Shown: positions 10,057 to 19,837 of the stretch, piece after piece | Position numbering within the stretch: position 1 is the first letter of the stretch | Layout of the letters: every line of letters starts with the position of its first letter | NCBI GenBank assembly: GCA_017522255.1 | Contig: JAFWZP010000096.1 | Span: forward strand, 1 to 64,000 | Reading direction: 5' to 3' | Source: Bacteroidales bacterium | GTDB lineage: Bacteria > Bacteroidota > Bacteroidia > Bacteroidales > P3 | DNA length: 64,000 nucleotides | Translations under genes and position numbers: made by a program | Notes under the pieces: generated by a model | Told to the model about the DNA's origin: nothing | Database searches by the model: none | What the model saw: only the letters and a program-made list of their open reading frames with translations

Positions 10057-10093
10057 AAAAAAACTGCCTTTAATATAAAAAGGCAGTTTTTTT
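10057..10093. terminator. Bidirectional hairpin between the two gldN copies
   Basis: A-rich arm, AAACTGCCTTT, a short AT loop, AAAAGGCAGTTTTTTT. The hairpin is followed by T-runs on both strands. On the minus strand it would terminate or attenuate transcription leaving gldN before the second gldN copy. Confidence 0.8.
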
Positions 10094-10108
10094 AGCGAAA
10101 AAGTTTAA

Positions 10109-11008
10109 TTAATATTCCCACATATCCAACTCGATGTTGAATATTCTTTCTGCAATTTTTTCTGATTCAATCAAAGCATCTTGACCTGTTAAATAATCAG
10201 ATATCGAACGATTATAATCATTAGTTTCGCGAGTAATGAAACTTTCAAAATAACGTTGGATAAAGATATCATCATAAGAACGAGGCGAAGCTTGATTAAA
10301 TTCATCATAAGCATCTTGTTTTACCAACACGTCACGTACTCTCATATCATTCATAGGAATCCAAAACAAAGTTATAGGATTACATTCCAACTCCCCGTCT
10401 CTATCCTTACATTCGTTATATTTAAATGCCAAACCCACTATTCTAACATTTTGACGAGTGTCTTGCTTATTGATATACCAATATTCTTTCAACAAGATTT
10501 GATGAACATCTTCGGATTTCAACTCTTTCTCAATAAATGTCTCTACCCAAATTTCATTACCATCTTCATCTTCATCAGTATAACCTGAAGTATCAATACG
10601 AAAATACTTAGCTTTTAATACTTCAAAATCAAGTGGAGGTTTTTTAAACTCATCATCATCTGGTTCATATGCCTCTATCTGACCACTTTCCAAAGCGTCC
10701 CATATTGTATAGAACAAATTTTTACGTTGTTGAGTATTACCTTCTGCCTCAGTTTGTATTGGAAAATAGAAAAATTGATTAAATTTTTCACGCATATCAA
10801 TAGTACGCCAAATACATGTTTTCCAAACTATATCCGACTCACGAACCGGAGCAAACGGAATTGCTCTCTTTTCCGAAGATAAATGTTTCTCATAGAAACC
10901 ATCAAAATTATTTTCATTCTCTTCGGCCTCAACTATATTTTGAGCAAATACAGAATAACTCATTGCCGAAAAAATGAATAGTCCTAAACAAAACGCTATT
11001 TTTTTCAT
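10109..11008 (-). CDS. gldN: T9SS component GldN/PorN
   Basis: 299 aa, signal peptide 1-22 (ending SVFAQ), then the GldN domain with the PVRESDIVWKTCIWRTID and FNQFFYFP blocks typical of the family. It acts in the periplasm with the lipoprotein GldK/PorK to form the ring under the outer membrane that supports T9SS. Operon order is porP-gldK-gldL-gldM-gldN, 50 bp after gldM. Length is normal. A paralog follows at 9183. Confidence 0.93.
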   Translation of the reverse strand: MKKIAFCLGLFIFSAMSYSVFAQNIVEAEENENNFDGFYEKHLSSEKRAIPFAPVRESDIVWKTCIWRTIDMREKFNQFFYFPIQTEAEGNTQQRKNLFYTIWDALESGQIEAYEPDDDEFKKPPLDFEVLKAKYFRIDTSGYTDEDEDGNEIWVETFIEKELKSEDVHQILLKEYWYINKQDTRQNVRIVGLAFKYNECKDRDGELECNPITLFWIPMNDMRVRDVLVKQDAYDEFNQASPRSYDDIFIQRYFESFITRETNDYNRSISDYLTGQDALIESEKIAERIFNIELDMWEY

Positions 11009-11058
11009 CTTAATCTATTTTTAGCAGATCTTTCGATCTATATTAAACTTCATCACAA

Positions 11059-12741
11059 TTACAACATCTTTACCGTTGCATTTAAAGTATGTGTTCTTCC
11101 ATCAGGAGTTTTAACCTTCACATCATCAATATAAACTTTCTGACCTCTTCTCGCCTTATCTAGCATACTCCTAATTTCCGGATCAAAACGATCGGTATTT
11201 CTAATTTGAACATCCGATTTTCCACTACCCTGCATATTGAAAGAGAAAGAGGTTACTTTCAATGGCGGTATTTTAAATTCAAAGTCTTTCATTGCTACCT
11301 TAAAACCACCTATAGCTTTCAATTCTTCAGGTTTCATAGAACAGTTACCTTCGTTCTTACCAAATTTCAAGATTGGTGCAGGTATACTCTTGCAACGATA
11401 CTTAAATTCACCCATTTTCTTTCTCTTTCCATCAATATTAGCTTCTACAGTCATTGTAATAGGAGCAACCTTAGTTACATTAATCAAATAACTGCCACCG
11501 CTCTTATCATCAGGATTTGGACGAATAGTTCCGGCAGATGCTGTTACAAAAACATCTTTACTATTCACGCCTGGTACAGATACCGAAAAAGGATTGTCAA
11601 TACCGGCATATATCACATTCATATTAGTCAAAGATATTACAGCACTTGGCATAGTTACAAAGTATTCGCCGGAAAAAGGATAAGCTACTTCACCACTCTC
11701 CTTCTTTACATATATCTCACCTGAATACTTTTGAGCACCCAATCCACCGGTACCTACTACCCAATGCACACTACCACTGTCTGCAGCATCACCTACAATC
11801 TCTTTACCATTTACTTTCACTCTCAAGTCGGCTTTAGAATCATAAGCAGCTACAAATATATCAGCTTCATAGTTATCACCTTGCATAACTGTTGTTGCCT
11901 TAGGTATTACACGAGCTCTAACTTGGTCAAATTTAAAGTCATCAGCATTAACTGCCTTATATAACATATTAGCCAAATCAAACTCACAATTCATAATATC
12001 AGTCGTCAAACGAGTCAATAATACAACGTCTGCAACCGGAATATTACTTTCAAATATGTGACGTTCCCACGCTCCTTTTTGTGCTTTTCCATGAACATTA
12101 AGAGTGAAATTTTCTCCTTCAACATCCAATCCCGGAAATTCGACTTCAATACCTGATAAAAGGGCTCTTACATCTGCTTTGTACTTTTCGATGTGTTTAC
12201 GTATTTGAACGGATCTTAAATCTTCATTAGACGGATCAAATTCGCCACTTCCTAAGAAATGGTTTTGAGCAGCCGCATCTGCACTCAACTGTTTCATAAA
12301 ACCAACACCTACAGCACCTATTACTCCCTTAACCTTAGCAATGTCTACAACACCATCTTCTCTCAAAAGATTCTCTTTTACCTTTTCACCTGTAGCAGTA
12401 TCATGATACTCCGCTACTTTCTCTAATTGGCCTATAAAATCGTACTTTATACTATCAATGTAATCCCTTAACTCTTCAGATAATCTTTTAACTTCCAAAG
12501 CTTTCTTGTAGTGATCACCGGCTTTTTCAGGGTTAGTTGTCGCAAAATTTGCAAACTTAGTATAAGTATCTTCCACTTTTCCCATTACAGCTAAGTTTGA
12601 CTTATCCATTGTATCTGATACAGTAATAAAGCTGTTTAAAAGCATAGCTGACACATTTAACGCCAAAAGTGCCAAATACACCAAATACATCATCGATATC
12701 ATCTTCTGCCGGGGCGTCTCCGGACAATTTGTTGCACCCAT
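11059..12741 (-). CDS. gldM: T9SS motor protein GldM/PorM
   Basis: 560 aa, starting MGATNCPETPRQKMISMMY. One membrane helix (about 14-36) is followed by a long periplasmic part with the four-domain GldM layout, ending in a beta-rich C-terminus. GldM spans the periplasm and, with GldL, forms the proton-driven motor that energises secretion through the GldK/GldN ring. It lies 41 bp after gldL and 50 bp before gldN in a conserved operon. Length matches family members of about 510-560 aa. Confidence 0.95.
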   Translation of the reverse strand: MGATNCPETPRQKMISMMYLVYLALLALNVSAMLLNSFITVSDTMDKSNLAVMGKVEDTYTKFANFATTNPEKAGDHYKKALEVKRLSEELRDYIDSIKYDFIGQLEKVAEYHDTATGEKVKENLLREDGVVDIAKVKGVIGAVGVGFMKQLSADAAAQNHFLGSGEFDPSNEDLRSVQIRKHIEKYKADVRALLSGIEVEFPGLDVEGENFTLNVHGKAQKGAWERHIFESNIPVADVVLLTRLTTDIMNCEFDLANMLYKAVNADDFKFDQVRARVIPKATTVMQGDNYEADIFVAAYDSKADLRVKVNGKEIVGDAADSGSVHWVVGTGGLGAQKYSGEIYVKKESGEVAYPFSGEYFVTMPSAVISLTNMNVIYAGIDNPFSVSVPGVNSKDVFVTASAGTIRPNPDDKSGGSYLINVTKVAPITMTVEANIDGKRKKMGEFKYRCKSIPAPILKFGKNEGNCSMKPEELKAIGGFKVAMKDFEFKIPPLKVTSFSFNMQGSGKSDVQIRNTDRFDPEIRSMLDKARRGQKVYIDDVKVKTPDGRTHTLNATVKML

Positions 12742-12782
12742 ATTCTATCCTATTATTTATTCGTTAAATACAATGATTAATT

Positions 12783-13742
12783 TTAGATACGTGTTTGCAT
12801 TGCTGCCAACATATTACCATATACTTTGTTAAGTTCAGCAACTTTTCTCGACAATGCATCAACTTGTTCTTTGTACTTCAATACATCGTCTGCCGAATTT
12901 GCAAAGTTAACCACCATATTTTGAATTTTATCTTGCACTTGTTTTGTTGCTTCCAATTGAGAAGTAGAATTTTGCAACTGAATTTCATACATTGCATTAA
13001 TTGACGACAAACTAGTTGCCATTTTCTTCAATTCTTCAACATATGAAACATCTCCCTTTGCCAAAGTTTGTGCTGTTTCTTTATATATATTAGACAAAGT
13101 AGCAACAGAATTTGTAGCATCTCTCAAACTATCTAAATAAGCTTCTGATGTTTCTGAATCTTTATTTATCGAAGCTGCATTACGACGATAAGCATCTGAT
13201 AATTCTGTAACAGCATCAGCTGCACTATCCATGTTAGTTACAAACTTGTCAGTTGCAGCTACAGCTGTAGCCATACCATTCAACGAATTTGCAGAATCTG
13301 CTAAATTTTGCATTCCCTTTCCCAAACTTTCGATTAATTCAGGACCGATCTTAGCATCTTCCAACATTTTATCTAATTGTTGAGTCATTGGATTACCAGC
13401 CATAACAACATTAGTTCCTGCATTACCTCCTCTTCTTCCACTCACTGCTTCGTCAAGTTCTTCTTCGTCATCATCCGAATTATGTTCAACACCATCGTGC
13501 ATACCTGCCAATTCGGGATATACCAAACTCCAATCGTACTCAACGTGCAATGGCTCTATCGCAGAGAACAAGAAGATAATAGCTTCTGTTGACATACCAA
13601 CAACAATCATAAGGTCAGCACCAGGCCAGTGCATAATCTTAAACATCGCTCCTAAAATAACTATAGCAGCACCAATACCATACAATTTCGCCATGAAATT
13701 TTTGTAGCCCTTACTACGAACTAAATTATCAAGTTTACTCAT
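12783..13742 (-). CDS. gldL: T9SS motor protein GldL/PorL
   Basis: 319 aa with two membrane helices (about 20-37 and 44-62) and a long, helical cytoplasmic C-terminal region. Glu53 and Glu63 lie ten residues apart in or near helix 2, the same spacing as the functionally important membrane glutamates described for F. johnsoniae GldL. The motif MFKIMHWPGAD between the helices is typical. It is the inner-membrane motor partner of GldM. Residues about 95-115 are an acidic/Gly-rich linker of variable length in the family. Confidence 0.94.
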   Translation of the reverse strand: MSKLDNLVRSKGYKNFMAKLYGIGAAIVILGAMFKIMHWPGADLMIVVGMSTEAIIFLFSAIEPLHVEYDWSLVYPELAGMHDGVEHNSDDDEEELDEAVSGRRGGNAGTNVVMAGNPMTQQLDKMLEDAKIGPELIESLGKGMQNLADSANSLNGMATAVAATDKFVTNMDSAADAVTELSDAYRRNAASINKDSETSEAYLDSLRDATNSVATLSNIYKETAQTLAKGDVSYVEELKKMATSLSSINAMYEIQLQNSTSQLEATKQVQDKIQNMVVNFANSADDVLKYKEQVDALSRKVAELNKVYGNMLAAMQTRI

Positions 13743-13816
13743 AATTTGATGTTTTTTGTTTGTTTTTGTTTATGTTATTTATATTAATTACTTATTTTCA
13801 ATATGAACTATAACTC

Positions 13817-15184
13817 TTAGTATGCATATACATTAGACGCAGCCTTCAAATTGTCACCCTTAACACGTCCTAAATAAGAGTCAACACATCTGAAACCTAT
13901 ATAAGATTTTGCTGTATCTTGAAATTCGTATGTTCTTGTTTGTACTTGAATATAATACTTTTGATCTTTCCAAGAGCCACCACGGATAACTTTGCGTTTC
14001 ATTGCGGGAGGATCATCTTCAGCCGCATTATAGCTATTTGCCAACGCCAAACTATTACCTACAATATATATAGATTCGTTGTATGCATCTTCGCACCATT
14101 CAGCCACATTACCCGACATATCATACAAACCATAGTCATTTGGAGCATAGTGTCCTACCATCAATGTTCTCATACCTCCGTCATCATCATAGTGTCCACG
14201 CAACGGTTCGTAGTTAGCTAAGAAACATCCGTTTGTATTTCTTATGTAAGGCCCCCCCCAGGGATAAGGCATATCCGACATACCTCCTCTTGCTGCATAT
14301 TCCCATTCAGCTTCAGTAGGCAAACGAAAATCACACATTTCGGTATAATTTATTGATCTCAAATAATTATTCAAATAATTAGATCTCCACACACAAAATG
14401 CTTTTGCTTGCTTCCACGATATACCTACTGCAGGATAATGGTCATACGCAGGAGATGAGAAATAATGTTGCGAATAATCATCATTACTGCTGTATACATA
14501 GTCATGTATCCAACATAATGTATCAGGATATACATTGATTACTTCTCTTTTTATAAATTGAGCTCTATCATTTAAACCTTTAGGCCTGTTTGCAAACATC
14601 GAACCTTTATATTCTGTTTTTTGAGTATTGGAATAATCTGTCTTTTGAGCAGCTTGCTTATAATCTATCCAATAATATTCATAGTTAAACTTTGCAGGAT
14701 CAAAAGATCTTCTGTTGTAGAATCTATCCTTTGCTGCATAATACAATGGTTCTAAAGCTTCACGTACTTCTTGGTTTTCCCAATCAATTCTAGTTTTCCA
14801 ATTAATTATTGCTGGATCTATTGGTTCACCATACTCATCTTCTTCTATTAAAAATCCTTCTATTCCAGCTTCTCCTAACAATCGACGTGCAATAGAATCT
14901 CTCACCCAATAAACGAACTGACGATATTCGTTATTAGTTATCTCTGTTTCGTCCATAAAGAACGAACCCACTTGAACTGTTCTCAAGGGCGATGTTACTC
15001 CATAAACATTATCTTGAGTTCCACCTCCCATAATAAAATTACCTTGTTCAACAAATACCATTCCGGCAAGGTCGATGTCTTCGAATATCTGACGTTCTTT
15101 TACACCTGTCAACTCACCTTGGTCGCTAGTTGCACAGCTCCATAACAACATTACTCCACTGAGCATTAAAACTATTTTCTTCAT
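13817..15184 (-). CDS. gldK: T9SS lipoprotein GldK/PorK
   Basis: 455 aa lipoprotein. The start MKKIVLML at 15184 gives a lipobox ending LWSC. An upstream in-frame ATG at 15208 would add eight residues and spoil the signal. The body is a formylglycine-generating-enzyme-like (SUMF1) fold with RLPTEAEWEYAARGG, MSGNVAEWCED and VIRGGSWKD, used here structurally. GldK forms the periplasmic ring with GldN under the outer membrane. It lies between porP (89 bp) and gldL (74 bp). Confidence 0.94.
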   Translation of the reverse strand: MKKIVLMLSGVMLLWSCATSDQGELTGVKERQIFEDIDLAGMVFVEQGNFIMGGGTQDNVYGVTSPLRTVQVGSFFMDETEITNNEYRQFVYWVRDSIARRLLGEAGIEGFLIEEDEYGEPIDPAIINWKTRIDWENQEVREALEPLYYAAKDRFYNRRSFDPAKFNYEYYWIDYKQAAQKTDYSNTQKTEYKGSMFANRPKGLNDRAQFIKREVINVYPDTLCWIHDYVYSSNDDYSQHYFSSPAYDHYPAVGISWKQAKAFCVWRSNYLNNYLRSINYTEMCDFRLPTEAEWEYAARGGMSDMPYPWGGPYIRNTNGCFLANYEPLRGHYDDDGGMRTLMVGHYAPNDYGLYDMSGNVAEWCEDAYNESIYIVGNSLALANSYNAAEDDPPAMKRKVIRGGSWKDQKYYIQVQTRTYEFQDTAKSYIGFRCVDSYLGRVKGDNLKAASNVYAY

Positions 15185-15273
15185 ATTGATAAGAATTTTA
15201 ATATTCATAAATAAGTTTCTTTTTCTATAAATAGTCTCTTCTATAACGAGATTTTTTTTATAAGGTTACATTT

Positions 15274-16305
15274 TTACAACAAATAACGTGTATTCAAATA
15301 ACTTGATGGTGGTTTTGGAGGTATAACGATGTTGAAACAATAGCGTAAATATACTTCCATTGACCCCTTACTTCTACCTGGTTTAGAGATACCACCCAAA
15401 TCAGATATAGTAAAATCGTAAGCAAAACCGAATCGTAATTTTTTCCAGTTAACACCGGCAAGCACTGCTATAGCATCTTGATATCGATAAGACAATCCCC
15501 CCCACACTGTACGATCGTACTCTACTAAACACGAAAGATCTAATTGAAATACCGAAAAATCGGCTGTTTTCACTAGTGTGGATGGTAATATTCTAACCGA
15601 TGGCATTGCTGGAAGAACATATTCATAACCTCCCATAAAGTAGATGCATCTAGTATTTTGAAAATTCATTTCTTCAGACTTAGCAGCCAATATATTCTTC
15701 ATCGAAACACCGGCATAAAACTTACCTGCTTCCTGATAAAACAATCCAAAAGAACCATCTATCAAATTTGCACTTTCATCTTTTTGTCCTAACAAAGGGT
15801 CGTTGCTCGAATTTGTTGGATTTGAAGGATTTCCTGTCATATCATCATAGCCATATAAGTTCGAAAAATCTATACTCATCATATTCAAAGTACCTTCCAA
15901 ACCAATGGAAAGCACACCCGATCCCCAATTTACATGATAAGCATAATCAAAACTCACTTGCATCGATTCGGTATACCCTACCCTATCCATGATAAACGTT
16001 GCACCAATAGCACCATGCAAAAAAGGTATAGGACTATCGATGGTGAATAGATAATCTCGTGGTGTATACCCTCCTGCCTCTGCACTAGAACTTCCGGTAG
16101 GTCCGTCTAAAGTGAGTCCCATCCATTGATCACGATACAACCCGGTCAAACATATCGAACCAGATGTTCCTGCATAACCAGGATTGTACGAAAGTTTGTT
16201 GAACATATACTGCGTAAACTGTGCCTCTTGTTGCGCGTAGCCAAGAGACAAAAAACCCCATATCAGTGCTAAAAATGATATTTTCTTCAAGGTTTTGACT
16301 TCCAT
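15274..16305 (-). CDS. porP: T9SS outer-membrane protein PorP/SprF family
   Basis: 343 aa, N-terminal signal peptide ending LGYAQ, then the PorP/SprF signature QFTQYMFNKLSYNPGYAG and a beta-barrel-like body. PorP/SprF proteins are outer-membrane T9SS partners. It is the first gene of the T9SS operon, as in Porphyromonas (porP-K-L-M-N). The short tail ends in a hydrophobic Leu-Leu, compatible with a barrel C-terminus. Confidence 0.92.
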   Translation of the reverse strand: MEVKTLKKISFLALIWGFLSLGYAQQEAQFTQYMFNKLSYNPGYAGTSGSICLTGLYRDQWMGLTLDGPTGSSSAEAGGYTPRDYLFTIDSPIPFLHGAIGATFIMDRVGYTESMQVSFDYAYHVNWGSGVLSIGLEGTLNMMSIDFSNLYGYDDMTGNPSNPTNSSNDPLLGQKDESANLIDGSFGLFYQEAGKFYAGVSMKNILAAKSEEMNFQNTRCIYFMGGYEYVLPAMPSVRILPSTLVKTADFSVFQLDLSCLVEYDRTVWGGLSYRYQDAIAVLAGVNWKKLRFGFAYDFTISDLGGISKPGRSKGSMEVYLRYCFNIVIPPKPPSSYLNTRYLL

Positions 16306-16405
16306 AATGCAGTAGTATTTATTCTTTACAATATATTTATTTTCACTTATATAAAACTCTATTCGACCCGATTTTTATCAAAAAAACCAGTGTGAATACA
16401 ACTTG

Positions 16406-16413
16406 CAAAGATA
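16406..16413 (-). promoter_or_regulatory. Candidate promoter of the T9SS operon
   Basis: Minus-strand TATCTTTG fits TAnnTTTG, about 100 bp before the porP ATG. The divergent 596-bp gap up to 16901 holds this and the opposite promoter at 16790; otherwise it is T- and A-run rich and I see no gene. Confidence 0.6.
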
Positions 16414-16789
16414 GTAAGATTTATTCAAACAGCCTAACCATTTTTGTTTTTTTTTGACACTTTTGTGTGTTTTTCTTCTATCACCCTTTAATAACATAAT
16501 CATTTACAGCGCATTATACCACAAAACTTTTTTTTATTTTTTTTGATACACAAAAATGTGCATTTTTACAGGTTTTTATCGTATTTATCGGGGTATTTTT
16601 GAAAAGAAATCACACCAAAACATAGATTTTTTCGCAACATAAAATAGCCAACAAAACAAACTTTCCATTTTTCAACAAACCATAACTTATGCCTACAATA
16701 AAAACATGCAAAAAGACTTTTTTATCAAATAAATTGCAAAAAAAAGACAAAATCATTTTACCATTTCCAATTAAATTCATATATTTGCA

Positions 16790-16797
16790 ATCTGTTT
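16790..16797 (+). promoter_or_regulatory. Candidate promoter of the CoA-transferase/kal operon
   Basis: TATATTTG followed by CAATC fits the Bacteroidetes -7 element. It lies about 105 bp before the CoA-transferase ATG. Confidence 0.55.
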
Positions 16798-16901
16798 GTA
16801 ATAGAAAAAAAAGCAAACACTGAATATATTTTAATGATACACAATATATTAAAAACATTTGAAATAATCGAAATAGAGTAACAATAATAAGAAATATAAC
16901 G

Positions 16902-17549
16902 ATGAATAAATTTATAACAGTAGAAGAAGCCGTTGAAAAAATACATGACGGCATGACAATTATGGTTGGAGGTTTTTTGGGTGTAGGCACCCCAATGTCT
17001 GTCATTGATGCATTAGCTGCAAAAGGAGTAAAAGACCTTACACTCATCAGCAACGACACTGCTTATCCCAATATCGGTGTGGGCAAACTTATCTCGAACC
17101 ACCAAGTAAAGAAACTTATTGTATCGCACATTGGTACAAACGAAGACACTATCAATCAAATGAATGCCGGAGAACTCGATGTTGAGTTCAGTCCTCAAGG
17201 AACATTAGCAGAACGTGTACGTGCAGGCGGAGCAGGATTAGGTGGTGTGCTTACTCCTACAGGATTGGGTACTGTAGTTGAAGAAGGAAAACAAAAAGTT
17301 ACCGTTGATGGCAAAGAATATTTATTGGAAAAACCATTGAAGGCCGATGTTGCTCTTATAGGTGCCAACATCAGCGACGAAGACGGAAATCTTATATACA
17401 AAGGTACTTCGCAAAACTTCTGCCCTCTTATGGCCACTGCTGCCGAAACAGTAATAGTAGAACCACAAGAAATGGTTAAGACCGGAACATTGGCTCACGA
17501 ACATATTAAAACGCCGGGCATATTTGTTGACTATATAATAAAGAAATAA
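16902..17549 (+). CDS. atoD: Acetate/butyrate-acetoacetate CoA-transferase subunit A
   Basis: 215 aa, a class I CoA-transferase alpha subunit of normal length with [17 protein letters not shown] near the N-terminus, ISNDTA, and the C-terminal PGIFVDYI typical of AtoD/CtfA. The family moves CoA between acetoacetyl-CoA and short-chain acids, and in lysine fermenters links acetoacetyl-CoA/butyryl-CoA with acetate or butyrate. The beta subunit (AtoA/CtfB), which carries the catalytic Glu, is normally next door but is missing here: the next gene, 20 bp on, is kal. Subunit B must be elsewhere, or this is a relocated or orphan copy. Confidence 0.9.
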   Translation: MNKFITVEEAVEKIHDGMTIMVGGFLGVGTPMSVIDALAAKGVKDLTLISNDTAYPNIGVGKLISNHQVKKLIVSHIGTNEDTINQMNAGELDVEFSPQGTLAERVRAGGAGLGGVLTPTGLGTVVEEGKQKVTVDGKEYLLEKPLKADVALIGANISDEDGNLIYKGTSQNFCPLMATAAETVIVEPQEMVKTGTLAHEHIKTPGIFVDYIIKK

Positions 17550-17569
17550 CACTAAAAAATATAAATAAC

Positions 17570-17959
17570 ATGGCAATAACATCAATGATAAGATTGAGAA
17601 TGAGTGCAAAAGATGCTCATTATGGTGGCAACTTGGTTGACGGTGCTCACATGGTACATTTGTTTGGCGACGTAGCTACCGAACTTTTAATAAAACGCGA
17701 CGGCGACGAAGGTCTTTTTGCCGGATACGAAGATATAAAATTCCTTGCCCCTGTTTATGCAGGCGATTATATCGAAGCTGTAGGCGAAATAATTTCGGAA
17801 GGCAACTCTTCTCGTAAAATGAAATTCGAAGCAAGAAAAGTAGCTGTAGCAAGACCGGATATTTCAGACTCTGCTGCCGATTTTCTTGAAGAACCTATAG
17901 TAGTTTGTACTGCAATAGGAACTTGCGTTACACCTAAAAATTGTCAACGTAAAAACTAG
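17570..17959 (+). CDS. kal: 3-aminobutyryl-CoA ammonia-lyase
   Basis: 129 aa hot-dog-fold enzyme. Motifs [38 protein letters not shown] and [16 protein letters not shown] match Kal of lysine-fermenting Fusobacteria, Cloacimonetes and Bacteroidetes. It removes ammonia from L-3-aminobutyryl-CoA to give crotonyl-CoA in the lysine-to-butyrate/acetate pathway. It is cotranscribed with the CoA-transferase subunit A and followed by a terminator. The other pathway genes (kamA, kamDE, kdd, kce) are not in this window. Confidence 0.92.
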   Translation: MAITSMIRLRMSAKDAHYGGNLVDGAHMVHLFGDVATELLIKRDGDEGLFAGYEDIKFLAPVYAGDYIEAVGEIISEGNSSRKMKFEARKVAVARPDISDSAADFLEEPIVVCTAIGTCVTPKNCQRKN

Positions 17960-17998
17960 CACACTCGTTACTTTAGTTTCATAACATAACGTATTGAA

Positions 17999-18028
17999 TC
18001 CTCAACTCGTCGAAGTTGGGGATTTTTT
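17999..18028 (+). terminator. Terminator of the CoA-transferase/kal operon
   Basis: TCCTCAACT, a CGTCG loop and AGTTGGGGA form a stem followed by TTTTTTAT, 40 bp after the kal stop. Confidence 0.8.
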
Positions 18029-18051
18029 ATTTAAAATATACAACAAAACTC

Positions 18052-18127
18052 CTTCGTGATGATTTTGTTGCTACATCACGAGGTTGCTGTATCAACATCA
18101 CGAGGTTATTGTAAATTCATCGCGATG
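18052..18127. repeat. Word array F (22-nt period)
   Basis: Ten-nt words start at 18052, 18074, 18096 and 18118, exactly 22 nt apart: CTTCGTGATG, CATCACGAGG, CATCACGAGG, CATCGCGATG. The first is the family word in reverse orientation and the last is a palindrome. It lies between the convergent kal and dusB. Arrays E (42912) and G (31167) use the same word family at the same period. Confidence 0.85.
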
Positions 18128-18142
18128 TATTTTCAACCATAT

Positions 18143-19123
18143 CTATTGCTTTGAATAAAAATCAACCACTGCATCAAATATTGGCAACAATTCTTCTATT
18201 GTAGTATAGGTTACCAATGGTATACGAAACTGCTTAAAGTCGGGAATACCTTTAAAGTAGCCTCCATAATGCTTACGCATCTCCATTATTGCAGTGCGTT
18301 CGCCTTTCCATTGTATGGCAGCACGCAGATGCTTTTTACACACCTCCACTCGCTCTTCGATAGTTATATCACGCTGAATTTGCCCTGACAACACTCTCTT
18401 TGTCTGTTCAAATATCCATGGATTACCTATAGCCCCTCGTCCTATCAATATACCATCTACTCCATATCTGTTTTTCATATCCAATGCTATCTCGGCCGAA
18501 GTTACATCGCCATTGCCAAAAACAGGTATCGTCATACGTGGATTTTCTTTCACCTTACCAATCAAAGTCCAGTCGGCTTCGCCTTTATACATCTGTGTTT
18601 TAGTACGTCCGTGTATACTTATGGCTTTCACACCTATGTCTTGCAAACGTTCGGCCACTTCCACTATAGGCTTATTAGTTTCTTCGTAGCCTATACGCGT
18701 TTTTACAGTGATGGGCAGTTTCGAAGCCTTAACCAATGCTTCTGTTATGGCTATCATCTTGGGAATATCCTTCAATATACCCGAACCTGCACCACGACCT
18801 GCCACCTTCTTTACCGGACACCCCCAATTGATATCTATAAAGTCGGGATTTACAGCCTCCACAAACTCCAACGACTGCAATAGCGAATCCAAATCGTGGC
18901 CAAATATCTGAACAGCAATAGGTCGCTCTGTTTCTACAAATGTCATCTTTTTACGACTTTTATCGGCTTCGCGTATTATACCATCGGCTGCTATAAACTC
19001 GGTAATAAGCATATCAACCCCATAAGGCTTACATATCGAACGAAAAGGCAAATCTGTAATATCGTCCATCGGCGATAATATAAGCGGAAACTCTCCTATC
19101 TCTATATCTGCTATTTTTACCAT
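18143..19123 (-). CDS. dusB: tRNA-dihydrouridine synthase (DusB type)
   Basis: 326 aa FMN-dependent TIM barrel. Recognised by LSPMDDITDLPFRSI at the N-terminus, DINWGCPVKKVAGRGAGSG with the catalytic Cys, VKTRIGYEE, SIHGRT and GNGDV. It reduces uridine to dihydrouridine in the D-loop of tRNAs. Length is normal. It is transcribed away from cdd from its own promoter at 19205-19212. Confidence 0.93.
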   Translation of the reverse strand: MVKIADIEIGEFPLILSPMDDITDLPFRSICKPYGVDMLITEFIAADGIIREADKSRKKMTFVETERPIAVQIFGHDLDSLLQSLEFVEAVNPDFIDINWGCPVKKVAGRGAGSGILKDIPKMIAITEALVKASKLPITVKTRIGYEETNKPIVEVAERLQDIGVKAISIHGRTKTQMYKGEADWTLIGKVKENPRMTIPVFGNGDVTSAEIALDMKNRYGVDGILIGRGAIGNPWIFEQTKRVLSGQIQRDITIEERVEVCKKHLRAAIQWKGERTAIMEMRKHYGGYFKGIPDFKQFRIPLVTYTTIEELLPIFDAVVDFYSKQ

Positions 19124-19204
19124 AATTGTTATTCTACTTTTTATTAATCAATAATACTTACTACCATACTTTTATAACACTTTCTGCGTTATAGAAAAAC
19201 ATTG

Positions 19205-19212
19205 CAAAGATA
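19205..19212 (-). promoter_or_regulatory. Candidate dusB promoter
   Basis: Minus-strand TATCTTTG fits the Bacteroidetes -7 consensus, 82 bp before the dusB ATG. Confidence 0.6.
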
Positions 19213-19238
19213 CATCATTTAATCATAATAGTAAACAA

Positions 19239-19709
19239 ATGACCAGAAAAAGTATAAAAATAGAATACGAAGAATACAATTCCATCGAAGAATTGTCTGT
19301 ATCTGACAAAGAATTGCTACTTCAAGCCATGTTGGCTGCAGATAAAGCCTACTCGCCATATAGTGGTTTTAAAGTAGGCGCCGGCGTAAAGCTAAGCAAC
19401 GGCAAGATAGTGCCGGGCAACAATCAAGAAAATATAGCATACCCATCGGGGCTATGTGCCGAACGCGTGGCACTATTTTCGGCTATGGCCAACAACCCCC
19501 ACACCACAGTGGAGGCAATAGCCGTAATAGGCAAAAACAGTAGCAACCAATGGTGTGCTGCATTGCCTTGCGGTGCTTGCAGGCAAACATTATACGAATA
19601 CGAAACACTCGGAAAACAAAAAATAAGAATAATACTATATAGTGGCAACAACAAGATAATCATACTTGAAGGTATCAATACATTGCTGCCACTGAGCTTT
19701 GAGTTTTGA
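19239..19709 (+). CDS. cdd: Cytidine deaminase
   Basis: 156 aa homotetrameric-type cytidine deaminase: AYSPYSGFKVGAG, then CAERVA with the catalytic Glu and first zinc Cys, then ALPCGACRQ with two zinc Cys. It converts cytidine and deoxycytidine to uridine forms in pyrimidine salvage. It is divergent from dusB. A porin-like gene and a membrane protein with a nucleoside-recognition fold follow on the same strand, but the porin has its own promoter. Confidence 0.94.
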   Translation: MTRKSIKIEYEEYNSIEELSVSDKELLLQAMLAADKAYSPYSGFKVGAGVKLSNGKIVPGNNQENIAYPSGLCAERVALFSAMANNPHTTVEAIAVIGKNSSNQWCAALPCGACRQTLYEYETLGKQKIRIILYSGNNKIIILEGINTLLPLSFEF

Positions 19710-19837
19710 GCGATGAGCTTTGAGCTAAACACACATAGAGGTCGTAGTTCCTAATTATAGTCTGTTTGTCTGTTGTCAATTTTACACTTTTTTATCACAA
19801 TATTTGAGAATACGACTTTTATTACACAAAAAAGTTG

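Noticed and set aside
10047-10058. TTG start for the second gldN
   Set aside because: It lies in the terminator arm and adds four residues before a good ATG with signal peptide.
16306-16901. Short frames in the divergent gap before the CoA-transferase
   Set aside because: Low-complexity, overlapping two promoters, no similarity.
18052-18127. CRISPR-like repeat/spacer arrangement in the short-word arrays
   Set aside because: Repeats of 10-15 nt with a period of 21-23 nt and only three to five units are too short for CRISPR; no cas genes are in the window.
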